Shown: positions 25,504 to 33,851 of the stretch, one piece after another
Position numbering within the stretch: position 1 is the stretch's first letter
Layout: each line of letters begins with the position of its first letter
Assembly (NCBI GenBank): GCA_026986905.1
Contig: JALSNQ010000006.1
Location: 87,634-141,721 of the forward strand
DNA length: 54,088 bases
Source: Thermofilaceae archaeon
GTDB taxonomy: Archaea; Thermoproteota; Thermoprotei; Thermofilales; Thermofilaceae
Reading direction: 5' to 3'
Translations under genes and position numbers: made by a program
Notes under the pieces: model-generated
The model's database searches: none
What the model saw: the letters and a program-made list of their open reading frames with translations, nothing else
What the model was told of the DNA's origin: nothing

Positions 25504-27915
25504 ATGGAGCCTATCTCTGACGCAGCGTTAAAGGAAGTGCTTGAGGAGGTAGAGAAGGCTTCCATAGCGTATCATAGGAGGATCCTCGTATTAACAGGAG
25601 GCGATGAGGAGCTTGCTGAGGCGGCTTCACGTGTGATCAGCGAGATAAGCGGGATTTTAGGCGATAACCCCCGCGTTCTCTATACCTACCACGCCTTTTT
25701 CAGCGACGGAACCGCGAGGAGGGATCTCTTTGAAAGAAAGCTTTCCGAGAAGGCTCCAGGCCTCAAGGTCGACTATGTTTCATACCACACGTTAGACAAG
25801 GTACTTGGCCAGACCTATGATAGCGCGGTACTCGACTTTCTAAACAACCTTGAGCCGAATGATCTCGGAAAGCTGATGGGCGTGGTGAAGGGCGGTGGAA
25901 TATACGTTTTCCTTATGCCGTCGCTAGACGTCTTCGTAAAGCTGGTCACTAGGTTTAGGGCAAACCTCGTGACGCCTCCCCGCACAGTGGAGGAGCTCAG
26001 GGATTATTTCGAGCGCCGCTTTGTAAGGAAGCTTTTCATACACAGCGGCATAGCGATTTACGACCTCGAGAATCGCCGCTTTGTTAAGCGTTTCCCGAAG
26101 GCAAAGGCGCGGCGCTATATACCTCCTCCCCTGCTTTATCCGGAAAAAACCAAGATCCCGAGGAAGATTTTCGAGCTAGCCCTTACTCAGGATCAGGTAG
26201 AGGTACTTTCGCTGATGTCTATTTTCTATAAAAAACCGTCTGAGCGGAAACCCGTTCTAGTGGTCACGGCCGATAGGGGGAGGGGAAAGTCTTCGGCTAT
26301 AGGCTTAGGCCTCGGCGGGCTGGCACATAGGCTTAGGAAGGCCAAGGGGAGGTGTAGAATACTCGTCACCGCGCCCAATCCGTCCAACGCGCAGGAAGTT
26401 TTCCGTTTTGCTGCGAAGGCGTTGAAGAGGCTTAAGCACTCTGTAAACGTTGAGGAGGAGTCTGGCTACTACGTGGCTGTAAGGGCGAAGGGCATCGACA
26501 TAGAATACGTACAGCCCGTCCAAGCAGCTAGGACTAGGGCCGACCTAGTTGCGGTGGATGAGGCTGCAAGTATACCTGTACCCCTCCTCTTCTCTATACT
26601 TGAGAGACACGACAGGGTGGTGTACTCCTCTACAATACATGGCTATGAGGGGGCTGGCCGCGGTTTTTCGATACGTTTCCTCGGCAAGCTGCGTACAAGA
26701 GAAGACGTAGAGGTTTATGAATACGAGATGAAGGAGCCCATACGGTACGCGCCCAACGATCCTGTAGAAAGGTGGGTTTTCGACACTCTACTTCTCGACG
26801 CTGAGCCGGCTGAGCTGGATTCCCGAGACATTGAGTTCGTGGAGGAGCTCCGTGTAGAGTACTACGAGCCTGAGCTGGAAGAATTTTTCCTCGAAAATGA
26901 GGACGAGTTACGCCAGTTCTTCGGGATATACATACTGGCCCACTATAGGAACAACCCCAACGATCTAGGCATAATGATGGACGCCCCCCACCACTTCCCG
27001 CGTGCGTTAAGACTGCCCTCTAAGAAAATAGTTGTTTCCCTGGAGCTAGCAGAGGAGGGGGGCCTCGACGAGGAGATTTCAAAGGAATCGGCGGAGGGCG
27101 CATGGATACTCGGAAATATCATTCCTGACAGGATAATGAAGCATTACAAGCTCGTAGAGTTCGGCTCGCTGAGGGGAGTTAGAATAGTCCGCATAGCGAC
27201 TCACCCCAAAGTTATGAGAAGGGGGCTCGGCAGTAAGGCGCTTCAACTGTTGGAAGAAGAAGCGAAGAAGAGGGGATATGACTGGGTGGGGGCGGGGTTT
27301 GGCGTCACCTACGATCTTCTCAAGTTTTGGCTAAAAAACGGATATCTACCGGTGCATATGAGCCCCGAGAGAAACCCTGTTAGCGGAGAGTACACCGTTA
27401 TCGTTATAAAACCCTTATCGGAAAGAGCCAGGAAGTTCATAGACATAATAGCGTGGGAATTCAAGAAAAAGTTTCTGAGAAGCCTCGTCCAGCCCTACTT
27501 CGACCTAGAAGTCGAGACCGCTCTTCAGATACTCGAAGCCCTCCCCTCTAGGGAGAAGGAGCTAAGGCTTGGAGTACTCGAGAGGACACGCTTCCTATCC
27601 TACGCATGGAGCGATATGACGCTTGAAAACTGCATCGACGTAGTGTACCGCTTGACAGAGCACTACTTCCTCGCGGACGAGAAGCCGGAGCTAGACGACG
27701 TCCTCAAGAAAATCCTTGTTGCAAAGATCCTCCAGGCGAAAACGTGGCGGCTTACCTGCGCCGAGCTAGGCGTCGAGCCTCCTATGGTCATGCAGGGGGT
27801 AAAGGAGGCGGCGCGTGCACTATCTTCCTTCTACCTAGGCGTTACTAGTGAAGATGAGGCCAAGAAGCACTTCCACCTGAGGCTTAGGGATCTAAGCGAG
27901 GAGCATGCTACTTAG
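25504..27915 (+). CDS. tmcA: RNA cytidine acetyltransferase TmcA/NAT10 homolog
   Basis: This enzyme makes N4-acetylcytidine in tRNA and, in hyperthermophilic Archaea, widely in rRNA. The order is: N-terminal DUF1726 region, helicase-like domain with Walker A TADRGRGKSSAIG near 255 and Walker B VDEAASI, then a GNAT domain (IATHPKVMRRGLGSKALQLL near 565) and a C-terminal tRNA-binding part. The length of 803 residues is typical of archaeal members. It starts 2 nt after truD and overlaps the convergent Fe-S gene by 8 nt. Confidence 0.94.
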   Translation: MEPISDAALKEVLEEVEKASIAYHRRILVLTGGDEELAEAASRVISEISGILGDNPRVLYTYHAFFSDGTARRDLFERKLSEKAPGLKVDYVSYHTLDKVLGQTYDSAVLDFLNNLEPNDLGKLMGVVKGGGIYVFLMPSLDVFVKLVTRFRANLVTPPRTVEELRDYFERRFVRKLFIHSGIAIYDLENRRFVKRFPKAKARRYIPPPLLYPEKTKIPRKIFELALTQDQVEVLSLMSIFYKKPSERKPVLVVTADRGRGKSSAIGLGLGGLAHRLRKAKGRCRILVTAPNPSNAQEVFRFAAKALKRLKHSVNVEEESGYYVAVRAKGIDIEYVQPVQAARTRADLVAVDEAASIPVPLLFSILERHDRVVYSSTIHGYEGAGRGFSIRFLGKLRTREDVEVYEYEMKEPIRYAPNDPVERWVFDTLLLDAEPAELDSRDIEFVEELRVEYYEPELEEFFLENEDELRQFFGIYILAHYRNNPNDLGIMMDAPHHFPRALRLPSKKIVVSLELAEEGGLDEEISKESAEGAWILGNIIPDRIMKHYKLVEFGSLRGVRIVRIATHPKVMRRGLGSKALQLLEEEAKKRGYDWVGAGFGVTYDLLKFWLKNGYLPVHMSPERNPVSGEYTVIVIKPLSERARKFIDIIAWEFKKKFLRSLVQPYFDLEVETALQILEALPSREKELRLGVLERTRFLSYAWSDMTLENCIDVVYRLTEHYFLADEKPELDDVLKKILVAKILQAKTWRLTCAELGVEPPMVMQGVKEAARALSSFYLGVTSEDEAKKHFHLRLRDLSEEHAT

Positions 27916-28858
27916 GGGTGAGCTCCTTAGCGAGCGTGACGTTGCTTCCACAGAGGGATATGCAGAGGCCACACATGTCGCATAAATTCTTGTCAGCAAC
28001 TACTATTTCGTTACTTTTGTCGCTGAACGCGTTATACGGGCACGTAGAGGCGCACTCCCTGAGCCCCTTTATCGCCGGGTATAACCCCTCCGGCACGTAT
28101 AGCCACTTTTCCGGGAAAGCATTTTTTACATGACCGCCGAACTCTAGTTTCTCCATTATAATCGAGACGTCTAAAAGTACTGCTTCAAAGCCGCTGTTCG
28201 GGTAGGCGATGTCCGAGGCAAGCATAGAAGGTATAGTGAAGTTTTTGCCGGCAAGCCTCCTCCATAGCCGAGAATAGATCATTGAGAGGTGGGTTGAGTG
28301 CACCCTAAATATTTCGCTTCCCACCACGTAAACAGGCCTCGTAGAGTACACAACCCTGCTTACACCGGCCCTTCCAAGCTCGTATATTAAGTCCCTGTTA
28401 AGAGGCATGCTTGGTGCAAGTTTGACTATGAGGGGAACCTTAGAATAAGGAATGAGCTCTTCCACTATATCTATGGCATAGCTTTCGAATCCCCTCCTGA
28501 AACCATAGATGGCGTAGAAGAGGCCCAGGTCTACCTCTATCGCGTCCACTTCCCTATCAAAGGCTTCAACTAGATACTGGAACCCGGATAATTTGTCCGC
28601 GACAACGGAAGCCGCCACCAGCTTCAACTCTCTGTTCTTAAGCTTCCTAGCCTCTTCTAGGGCGTCTTCAACGCTCATGTAGAGAGGCCTTGTAACTACC
28701 GCGTAGTCGCCCCCAGGCGTATACCTTACAACTTCGATCCTGGTTTTTCTAGAAAAAGTACTTGTAGGCGACACTGTGGGCAGGATTACGGCGCGGTCTT
28801 CACTGCTTATGAGCGTGCTGGGTGGGAATGGAGAGTCGCTGCCAACCCCCCTAATCAA
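27908..28858 (-). CDS. Dihydroorotate-dehydrogenase-like TIM barrel with 4Fe-4S end
   Basis: The middle resembles the PyrD-type FMN barrel (VPLIVKLAPSMPLNRDLIYE, then ELGRAGVSRVVYSTRPVYVV). The C-terminus carries CASTCPYN and CDMCGLCISLCG, one full and one partial cluster set. Key catalytic residues of true PyrD are not evident, so this is a relative of unknown substrate. I prefer TTG at 28858 because GGAGGTG lies 10 nt upstream. The track start (28897) overlaps the A/T-rich TATATAT promoter shared with the plus-strand sRNA. It converges with tmcA. Confidence 0.65.
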   Translation of the reverse strand: MIRGVGSDSPFPPSTLISSEDRAVILPTVSPTSTFSRKTRIEVVRYTPGGDYAVVTRPLYMSVEDALEEARKLKNRELKLVAASVVADKLSGFQYLVEAFDREVDAIEVDLGLFYAIYGFRRGFESYAIDIVEELIPYSKVPLIVKLAPSMPLNRDLIYELGRAGVSRVVYSTRPVYVVGSEIFRVHSTHLSMIYSRLWRRLAGKNFTIPSMLASDIAYPNSGFEAVLLDVSIIMEKLEFGGHVKNAFPEKWLYVPEGLYPAIKGLRECASTCPYNAFSDKSNEIVVADKNLCDMCGLCISLCGSNVTLAKELTPK

Positions 28859-28924
28859 TATTCTTTTACACCTCCTACTGGAATAGCGGGCTAGCAAATA
28901 TATATGTGGCCGTGTAACCCGGCA

Positions 28925-28989
28925 CGCCGGGGATGACGAGGGGTACCAAACGCCTCACTATGGGCGGAGAATTCTCGGCTGACCCGGCG
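28925..28989 (+). ncRNA. Candidate C/D-box sRNA B (65 nt)
   Basis: The element reads stem CGCCGGG, C box GGGATGA (sharing Gs with the stem), 42 nt, D box CTGA and stem CCCGGCG. The 7-bp stem is perfect and C and D boxes lie directly against it. Internal D'/C' boxes are degenerate (CTCA and a poor C'). The inner region can also form CGCC/GGCG and CGAG/CTCG pairs. A TATA (AAATATATA at 28896-28904) is centred 25 nt before the stem, as expected for an independent transcript. No target assigned. Confidence 0.5.
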
Positions 28990-29035
28990 CAAGCGTTAAT
29001 GGGGAGGAAGGGCGTAGCCATAGTGGTGCCTCATA

Positions 29036-29260
29036 GTGTCGGACCACGCGACCTGCATGTATGTAGGATGCGAGAAGCCTAGTCAGATAATACTCGAGTT
29101 AAGCGGCAAACAGGTATGGCTTTGCAGGGAACATTTCAGCCAGCTGGCGTATAGGATGGTTAGGGCAGCCGAGAAACGGGGCAGTATAAGTCTTCGGGAT
29201 CTATACGTTGTAGAAGCCGGGGAGGGAAAGATTAGAATCCTTATTAAAAGGAAAAAGTAG
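29036..29260 (+). CDS. Small Cys3His zinc-finger-like protein
   Basis: This 74-residue protein has a likely metal site made by CMYVGC near residue 7 and CREHF near residue 30, the latter giving Cys and His. The C-terminal half is helical and basic, ending ILIKRKK. The start is GTG at 29036. It lies 46 nt after the sRNA candidate and converges with the coiled-coil operon. I do not recognise the family. A zinc-dependent protein or RNA contact is plausible. Confidence 0.55.
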   Translation: MSDHATCMYVGCEKPSQIILELSGKQVWLCREHFSQLAYRMVRAAEKRGSISLRDLYVVEAGEGKIRILIKRKK

Positions 29261-29273
29261 CCTCCTTTTAGAC

Positions 29274-29756
29274 TTATTCGGCTAGGGCTAGTTGGGCTTC
29301 AAGACCCTCCTTCAACTTTTTATATGTGTCCTCGTCTATGAGCCCCTCCTTGAAGAGTTCCTCCAGCTGCATGAGTCTCTGCTTAAGCTCCGCGGCAGAG
29401 ACGGGGACGGGAAGGCCTGCCCGCTTTAAATGTTCCAGTGATAGTTTGTCATACCGTTCCATTATGTCAAGGATACGGCTGAGCTCGGTCTTGTAGGCCT
29501 CAAGTTCCTCTCCAAGCTTCTCTATTTTTTCACTAGCCTTTTCAGGATCAGTTAATCCGAGTTCCGCCTTGACACGCAGCTCTTCAAGCTCTTTTTCATA
29601 AGTCTTTATCAACGTTTTTAGGATGTTAGCCCTCTCGGCGAGGGGTATACGAGTCTTCTCCCACTCCTCTATAGCCTCTATGGCCGCCTGCCTATACTGG
29701 CTCCACAGCTCCTCTACTTTGCCGAATAACTCCTCTAGCCTCTCTTCACCAGCCAT
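29274..29756 (-). CDS. Coiled-coil protein, paralog of upstream gene
   Basis: This protein has 160 residues, almost all helical with heptad repeats. It is paralogous to the gene just upstream: LWSQYRQAAIEAIEEWEKTR matches LWEQYDAEARQLIDEWEEVR there. Both continue with an EL-L-VK-LG segment and a HLKR/HFKR turn. The C-terminus, LKQRLMQLEELFKEGLIDED then TYKKLKEGLE, looks like a SHOCT-type short domain. It lacks the Cys-rich N-terminus of its partner. The genes are 1 nt apart, so a heteromeric coiled-coil complex is likely. Function unknown. Confidence 0.7.
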   Translation of the reverse strand: MAGEERLEELFGKVEELWSQYRQAAIEAIEEWEKTRIPLAERANILKTLIKTYEKELEELRVKAELGLTDPEKASEKIEKLGEELEAYKTELSRILDIMERYDKLSLEHLKRAGLPVPVSAAELKQRLMQLEELFKEGLIDEDTYKKLKEGLEAQLALAE

Positions 29757-29757
29757 C

Positions 29758-30585
29758 TCACTCCACCTCCTCCTTCACTCTTTCAAGTCTACGGATTTTC
29801 TCCTCTATTTCGTTCTTCAGCTTAGTGTATGTCTCCTCGCTTATCTGCCCGGCTTTATACATTTCCTCAAGCTTCGAGAGGGCGAGTCTCAGCTTGGCTA
29901 TTTCGGGCTTAGCCTCCGAAACCTTTACACGCTTGAAATGCGGCATTATAAGCCTCTCAGCCTCGCTTATCTTCTTTACAATGCTTTCCTGTAGTTCCCT
30001 CTTTTCCTCGATTAACCGTTCAAGCTCACCTCTAAGCGACTCGTAGACCTCGTCGGTAACTATCCCTAAACGGTGTTTAACCTCCAACTTGCTGAGTTCA
30101 CCAAGGTATGTGTCGATCGACTGCTGAAGGCTCAGTATGATCTTCTCAGCATTCTCCCTGACTTCCTCCCATTCATCTATAAGCTGTCTCGCCTCCGCAT
30201 CGTACTGCTCCCATAATTTGTTGAGATCTATTGCTTTCCCTGCTATCCTATCTATATCCTGCGTTATCTCGACGGGCGGGGCCTCGGCTTCAGCGGCTAC
30301 AGCTACCTGCGGGGTCTCTTTAACGGCTTCTTCCGGCGTTGGAGCTATCTCCGCCTCATGTACTTCTATGGCTGCCCCCTCTTCCGCCTCACTAGGAGCT
30401 TCCCCCTCCTCTTCGGTCTTAGCGGCAGCCTCCTTTTCCTGGTGGCTGATATAGTAGGGACATTCCCAGTACTCGGCCAAGCATGGCATGAACGCTGGGT
30501 CTACCTCTATGCCCCCAGCATAGGCGCAGTAAAACCTCCCTTTTTCATCCCTGTAAAGCCCTGGGCATATATTTTCGGAACTCAT
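29758..30585 (-). CDS. Cys4-module plus coiled-coil protein
   Basis: There are four parts in 275 residues. An N-terminal Cys module (C-x12-C-x14-C-x6-C, ending CPYYI) is followed by an acidic Ala/Glu/Pro-rich linker (about 50-105). Long coiled coils (WEQYDAEARQLIDEWEEVRE onward) come next, and a SHOCT-like end (LEEMYKAGQISEETYTKLKN) closes the protein. The Cys spacing suits a zinc or Fe-S site. The same spacing style (C-x11-C-x18-C-x6-C) recurs in the divergent gene at 30716. Its coiled-coil half is duplicated as the next gene downstream. No family recognised. Confidence 0.7.
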   Translation of the reverse strand: MSSENICPGLYRDEKGRFYCAYAGGIEVDPAFMPCLAEYWECPYYISHQEKEAAAKTEEEGEAPSEAEEGAAIEVHEAEIAPTPEEAVKETPQVAVAAEAEAPPVEITQDIDRIAGKAIDLNKLWEQYDAEARQLIDEWEEVRENAEKIILSLQQSIDTYLGELSKLEVKHRLGIVTDEVYESLRGELERLIEEKRELQESIVKKISEAERLIMPHFKRVKVSEAKPEIAKLRLALSKLEEMYKAGQISEETYTKLKNEIEEKIRRLERVKEEVE

Positions 30586-30715
30586 ACTATGTACACCTAC
30601 TTGAACCTAAATCTACTTCTTACGCATTATGCGTGTAATCTGTCTAATAACACTATTTTTTATTGGGAGGGGAGGCGGCCTAGCCATAAATATCTCGCAT
30701 GTGTTTTCAGAAGAG

Positions 30716-30937
30716 ATGTCTTCGGGATGCCCCTACTATAGGCTTACCTCGCATGGGAGGCGATGCGTGCTGATGGATCTACAGGAGTGGCGTAGAATAG
30801 GTAAACGCTACATGCAGTACTGCGGAAACGGGGGGAGAGGGTGCAGGCTCATGGCGGCCTTTAGTAGAAAGATCCCACCGGGTAAGAAGTTCTTGGCCGA
30901 CGTGAGAGGTAATGCCCTGCTTGGAGGGAAGAACTAG
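30716..30937 (+). CDS. Small Cys4 protein, divergent from the coiled-coil pair
   Basis: This 73-residue protein is dominated by a Cys module: GCPYYRLTSHGRRC then an 18-residue spacer and CGNGGRGC, i.e. C-x11-C-x18-C-x6-C. It shares the CPYY element and the spacing logic with the N-terminus of the divergent 275-residue protein, so both may bind the same metal centre. I prefer ATG at 30716 to the track start at 30629, because a TATA (ATAAATAT at 30686) would put the RNA start near 30712. It overlaps the following membrane-protein gene by 26 nt. Confidence 0.6.
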   Translation: MSSGCPYYRLTSHGRRCVLMDLQEWRRIGKRYMQYCGNGGRGCRLMAAFSRKIPPGKKFLADVRGNALLGGKN

Positions 30938-32399
30938 GCTCTACGTGGCTTCTGCGACGCTCTGGGGGCTAGGCTTTGCTCTCCTCTACTTTGCTTCAGG
31001 CACCCATAGCATGTATGCTATGCCTCTTTACGCATTGGCTGCTGCGCCGCTGCTAGCTGTAGTCTACATGGCGAGGGGGCCTCGGCTTGGATCAAAGCTT
31101 GCAGGCCTCTCCTATCTGGCCTCGTTTTTCGCCTCTCTCCCTGTGTTCTATATTGCCGGGAGAATACTTTACGATGAGCTTAGGAGTAACGGAAAGGTGC
31201 CTCCAGCACTGGTGGGAATATATGAAGCTTTTCCGGCACAGTTCCCCTATTTTCTGACAATTTTTCTCTTCGCAGTATTCCTGGCTTCAATGGCCTTTTA
31301 TAGAGCATTTGAAGATTTTTTTGAAAGAATAGCTATCATAGAAAAATTCCGAGGAGTGAATTATTTCCTTGAGGCAAGAGCCTCCGGGTGGGATCTCGTC
31401 GGAGCGGTATTAGGCGCGGCTATAACGTTCATCTCGGTAAAGGCCGGCTACACCTATATCGTGCTGCTCCCCTTCCTTTATTTCTCAAAGATACAGGTGC
31501 TCTTAGCGGCCGCCTTATCCTCAACCTTGATAAGTGTCTTTGGCGCGAATATCGACATTGTTGGCTCACTAACAGCAGCCGCCGTATATTATGTATTAGA
31601 GGCATCTCTCTTCTCGCGGTATGCGGGCCAGATAGTAGTCAATGTAAGAAGGCCTATGAGGGTCTTCCTCACCTCTATCTCCTTGCTGATGACGCTCATA
31701 GTTTTCTTCACATTATTTCAAGTTCAAGCGCCGATAATAGCGGCGTCGTATATGCTGCTGGCTCTTCCGATTCTCATATCTCTTTCAACACTAGAGGTGG
31801 GCGCTCTATCTCTACCCCTGGGCGTCGCTATAGCTGTAGGAGCCGGTTTGGGAAGGGAAGTCGGAGGCTTCATCGGAGTCGACGGCGGAATAGTGCAGGT
31901 CCTCGCGTACATGTTTGCTTCGACTATTCTAGCTGCACAGGTTTCGTCTTATTCAACACTGATGACTACTGGAGAGGAAACCGAGGAGTGCTATATCGGA
32001 TTGATGGAAGGAGTGGCAGCGCTTTTCGCGGCGGTAATAGCGACCTGGTATTACGGTGTAAGAGAGACGACCTTCAACTTCACGGGCTTTCTTAGAGGAG
32101 GCTCCTTCACGTTGGCCGGATTGGCTCTCCCCGCCGCAGCCCTGGGAGTTAGCGTGGTCCACATGGTGTTTGCGACGCCTCTGGTGAGCGAGGGGCTATG
32201 GCTGGCGGCTATAAACCCTTTTGATCCTCTCGGGATATTATTGGGTTGCTTTTTCCCGTCGCCTGTTTTCTCTGCAACGGCTGTCTCAGCCATAGTGTTA
32301 AAGCTTGTAAATGCTCGTAGCGGTAAGTTAACTCCTATTATGAGAGGATTCACCTACGGCATGAGTGTGGCAGCTATCCTATTATCCGTGGCTGTGTGA
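30912..32399 (+). CDS. Polytopic membrane protein, possibly transporter-like
   Basis: This protein has 495 residues with about a dozen hydrophobic segments (for example GWDLVGAVLGAAITFISV and VQVLAYMFASTILAAQVSSY). The C-terminal part, AINPFDPLGILLGCFFPSPV, with a conserved-looking Asn-Pro, vaguely resembles oligopeptide-transporter (OPT) superfamily proteins, but I cannot confirm this. No signal peptide beyond the first span. The ATG lies inside the preceding Cys4 gene (26-nt overlap), so the two are translationally linked. Substrate unknown. Confidence 0.6.
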   Translation: MPCLEGRTRLYVASATLWGLGFALLYFASGTHSMYAMPLYALAAAPLLAVVYMARGPRLGSKLAGLSYLASFFASLPVFYIAGRILYDELRSNGKVPPALVGIYEAFPAQFPYFLTIFLFAVFLASMAFYRAFEDFFERIAIIEKFRGVNYFLEARASGWDLVGAVLGAAITFISVKAGYTYIVLLPFLYFSKIQVLLAAALSSTLISVFGANIDIVGSLTAAAVYYVLEASLFSRYAGQIVVNVRRPMRVFLTSISLLMTLIVFFTLFQVQAPIIAASYMLLALPILISLSTLEVGALSLPLGVAIAVGAGLGREVGGFIGVDGGIVQVLAYMFASTILAAQVSSYSTLMTTGEETEECYIGLMEGVAALFAAVIATWYYGVRETTFNFTGFLRGGSFTLAGLALPAAALGVSVVHMVFATPLVSEGLWLAAINPFDPLGILLGCFFPSPVFSATAVSAIVLKLVNARSGKLTPIMRGFTYGMSVAAILLSVAV

Positions 32400-32456
32400 G
32401 GGCTCAGCGGAACATCGATATATATTCCCCAGGGGCTAGCCTCTTGGTGTGGAGGC

Positions 32457-32804
32457 GTGTTCATAAGGCGAGAAGATATAATACGTAGGTGTAGCTCGCT
32501 TATCTCAAAGGCGCTTATAATAAATGCGGTGGTAGCTCTTCTACCCCCCATCTACCTGCTAGTGATGGATAGAATAGACCTCGTGGCACTTGTAGTATTT
32601 GCGTTTTCTGTGGTGTCGATTATAATGCTATATGTTCTTCGGAGAAGCATCGAGGACTACTCGCTCGGCACGGCGTACAGGCTCGCCCCCATTGCTGCTT
32701 TCACAGGCTTTATAGGCGGGGCGGTCATCGTTGGGGTAATAGTGCTCAAAGTGAGAGGCATGCTGGCAGACTTTCTAGCATCTAGGAGGGGTGCTTCGAG
32801 GTAG
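32457..32804 (+). CDS. Small three-span membrane protein of unknown function
   Basis: This protein has 115 residues with three clear hydrophobic spans (IINAVVALLPPIYLLV, LVALVVFAFSVVSIIMLYVL and FTGFIGGAVIVGVIVL). Basic residues lie before the first span and at the C-terminus (FLASRRGASR). The start is GTG at 32457, 57 nt after the larger membrane protein on the same strand, so co-transcription is possible. No recognised family. Confidence 0.55.
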   Translation: MFIRREDIIRRCSSLISKALIINAVVALLPPIYLLVMDRIDLVALVVFAFSVVSIIMLYVLRRSIEDYSLGTAYRLAPIAAFTGFIGGAVIVGVIVLKVRGMLADFLASRRGASR

Positions 32805-32848
32805 AGTTTATATCTTGTCTAGGGTGAAATTGGCGGGAGGTGTCGGTA

Positions 32849-33304
32849 ATGCCGGTAAAAACGGAGCCCCCCGAGCCTCTGGTAAAGGTTCCACTGCTTA
32901 AGCGCTACGGAGGCGTCCCCCCTAAGGAGTGGAGGAGGGGAAGGGGGTTCAGCGTAGGCGAGGTAGAGGCAGCAGGGCTCACCGTTAAGGAGGCAAGAAT
33001 GATAGGGCTCTACGTGGATGAGCGGAGGAAAAGCGTTCACGAAGAAAACATCGAGGCCATAAAGAAGTGGGTCGAGGCCGTGAAAAACGGTGAGGTTTCT
33101 ACTGAGCCGCGCTTGCCCTCTGTAGAAGTCGTCAAGAAGGATCTCTCTAGGCCGTTTAAGGGTAAGACGATGAGTGGCCGTAAGGGGCGTGGCCTGCTTA
33201 GACTCAAGAACAGGTACACCCACCACTATAAGTGGAAGAAGAAGCGGAGGGAGCGCATGCTCAAGAAGAGGCATGAGGCGGCAAGGCATAAGGGCGGAGA
33301 CTAG
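32849..33304 (+). CDS. rpl13e: Ribosomal protein L13e (eL13)
   Basis: This is a large-subunit protein shared by eukaryotes and part of the Archaea, chiefly Crenarchaeota. The eL13 core is EWRRGRGFSVGEVEAAGLTV then KEARMIGLYVDERRKSVHEE and NIEAIKKWVEAV. A basic tail (RLKNRYTHHYKWKKKRRERM) reaches into rRNA. The ATG at 32849 has GGAGGTG 6 nt upstream; the track's GTG at 32840 is part of that site. A TATA (GTTTATATC at 32805) starts the transcript. Confidence 0.88.
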   Translation: MPVKTEPPEPLVKVPLLKRYGGVPPKEWRRGRGFSVGEVEAAGLTVKEARMIGLYVDERRKSVHEENIEAIKKWVEAVKNGEVSTEPRLPSVEVVKKDLSRPFKGKTMSGRKGRGLLRLKNRYTHHYKWKKKRRERMLKKRHEAARHKGGD

Positions 33305-33453
33305 CCCTCGCCTATCGTTTTCTTATAGTTCTCTATAACTCTCCATGCATGCTCCATGACTATCTTTGATCCACACTTAAAGCAGTAGTATTTTCCTCCT
33401 ATCTTCGCTGTAACGTGGGGGCTGCCGCAGACACTGCACCTGTAGGGCATCAT
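33301..33453 (-). CDS. 50-residue zinc-ribbon protein (not in ORF track)
   Basis: A minus-strand frame begins MMPYRCSVCGSPHVTAKIGG, then KYYCFKCGSKIVMEH and a helical end. The CSVC and CFKC knuckles make a classical zinc ribbon. The frame is complete with a stop that overlaps the L13e stop. It fills what would otherwise be a 230-bp gap. The promoter is probably shared with or opposed to the LSm gene. It resembles stand-alone zinc ribbons near ribosomal genes, but no function can be assigned. Confidence 0.7.
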   Translation of the reverse strand: MMPYRCSVCGSPHVTAKIGGKYYCFKCGSKIVMEHAWRVIENYKKTIGEG

Positions 33454-33537
33454 GTTGTGTAGGGCGGTGCAGCCAATATGTTTTTATCTAGCCATCCACC
33501 ATGTGAACGCCGAGAAGACCGTCAAGGTGCGTCAGAG

Positions 33538-33804
33538 ATGAGGCCTAGAGTTGAGCTTCCACTAAAAGTGCTGGAGAAGAACATCGGCAACGTGATTTTC
33601 GTGAAGCTGAAGGACGGGACAGAGTATATAGGGAAACTAGAGTCGAGCGACCTCTCGATGAATCTTATACTCTCCGACGCAAAGCAGGTGTCCGACACTA
33701 AGGAGGTTTTAAAGAACTATGGAACCATCCTGATTAGGGGCAGTAACATACTGTATATATCGGTTGAACCCGATAAAGTAACCTTCTATGAACAGGAGTC
33801 ATAG
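33538..33804 (+). CDS. LSm/Sm-like archaeal protein
   Basis: This RNA-binding protein forms a ring of six or seven subunits. In 88 residues, the Sm1 motif is NVIFVKLKDGTEYIGKLESS with DLSMNLIL. The Sm2 motif is GTILIRGSNILYISVEP, with the usual hydrophobic-R-G. A short N-terminal helix (VELPLKVLEKNIG) precedes. The ATG at 33538 is preferred; the track start at 33478 adds an unlikely Cys-rich extension. The stop is followed 47 nt later by AdoMet synthetase. Confidence 0.93.
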   Translation: MRPRVELPLKVLEKNIGNVIFVKLKDGTEYIGKLESSDLSMNLILSDAKQVSDTKEVLKNYGTILIRGSNILYISVEPDKVTFYEQES

Positions 33805-33851
33805 AGTACCATGTTTAATATACTCTATGATTCTACCTCACCCGAACAACT

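Noticed and set aside
28933-29079. 48-codon plus-strand ORF starting at the ATG of the C box of sRNA candidate B
   Set aside because: It overlaps the following zinc-finger gene in another frame, has no ribosome binding site, and its ATG is better explained as part of the GGGATGA box.
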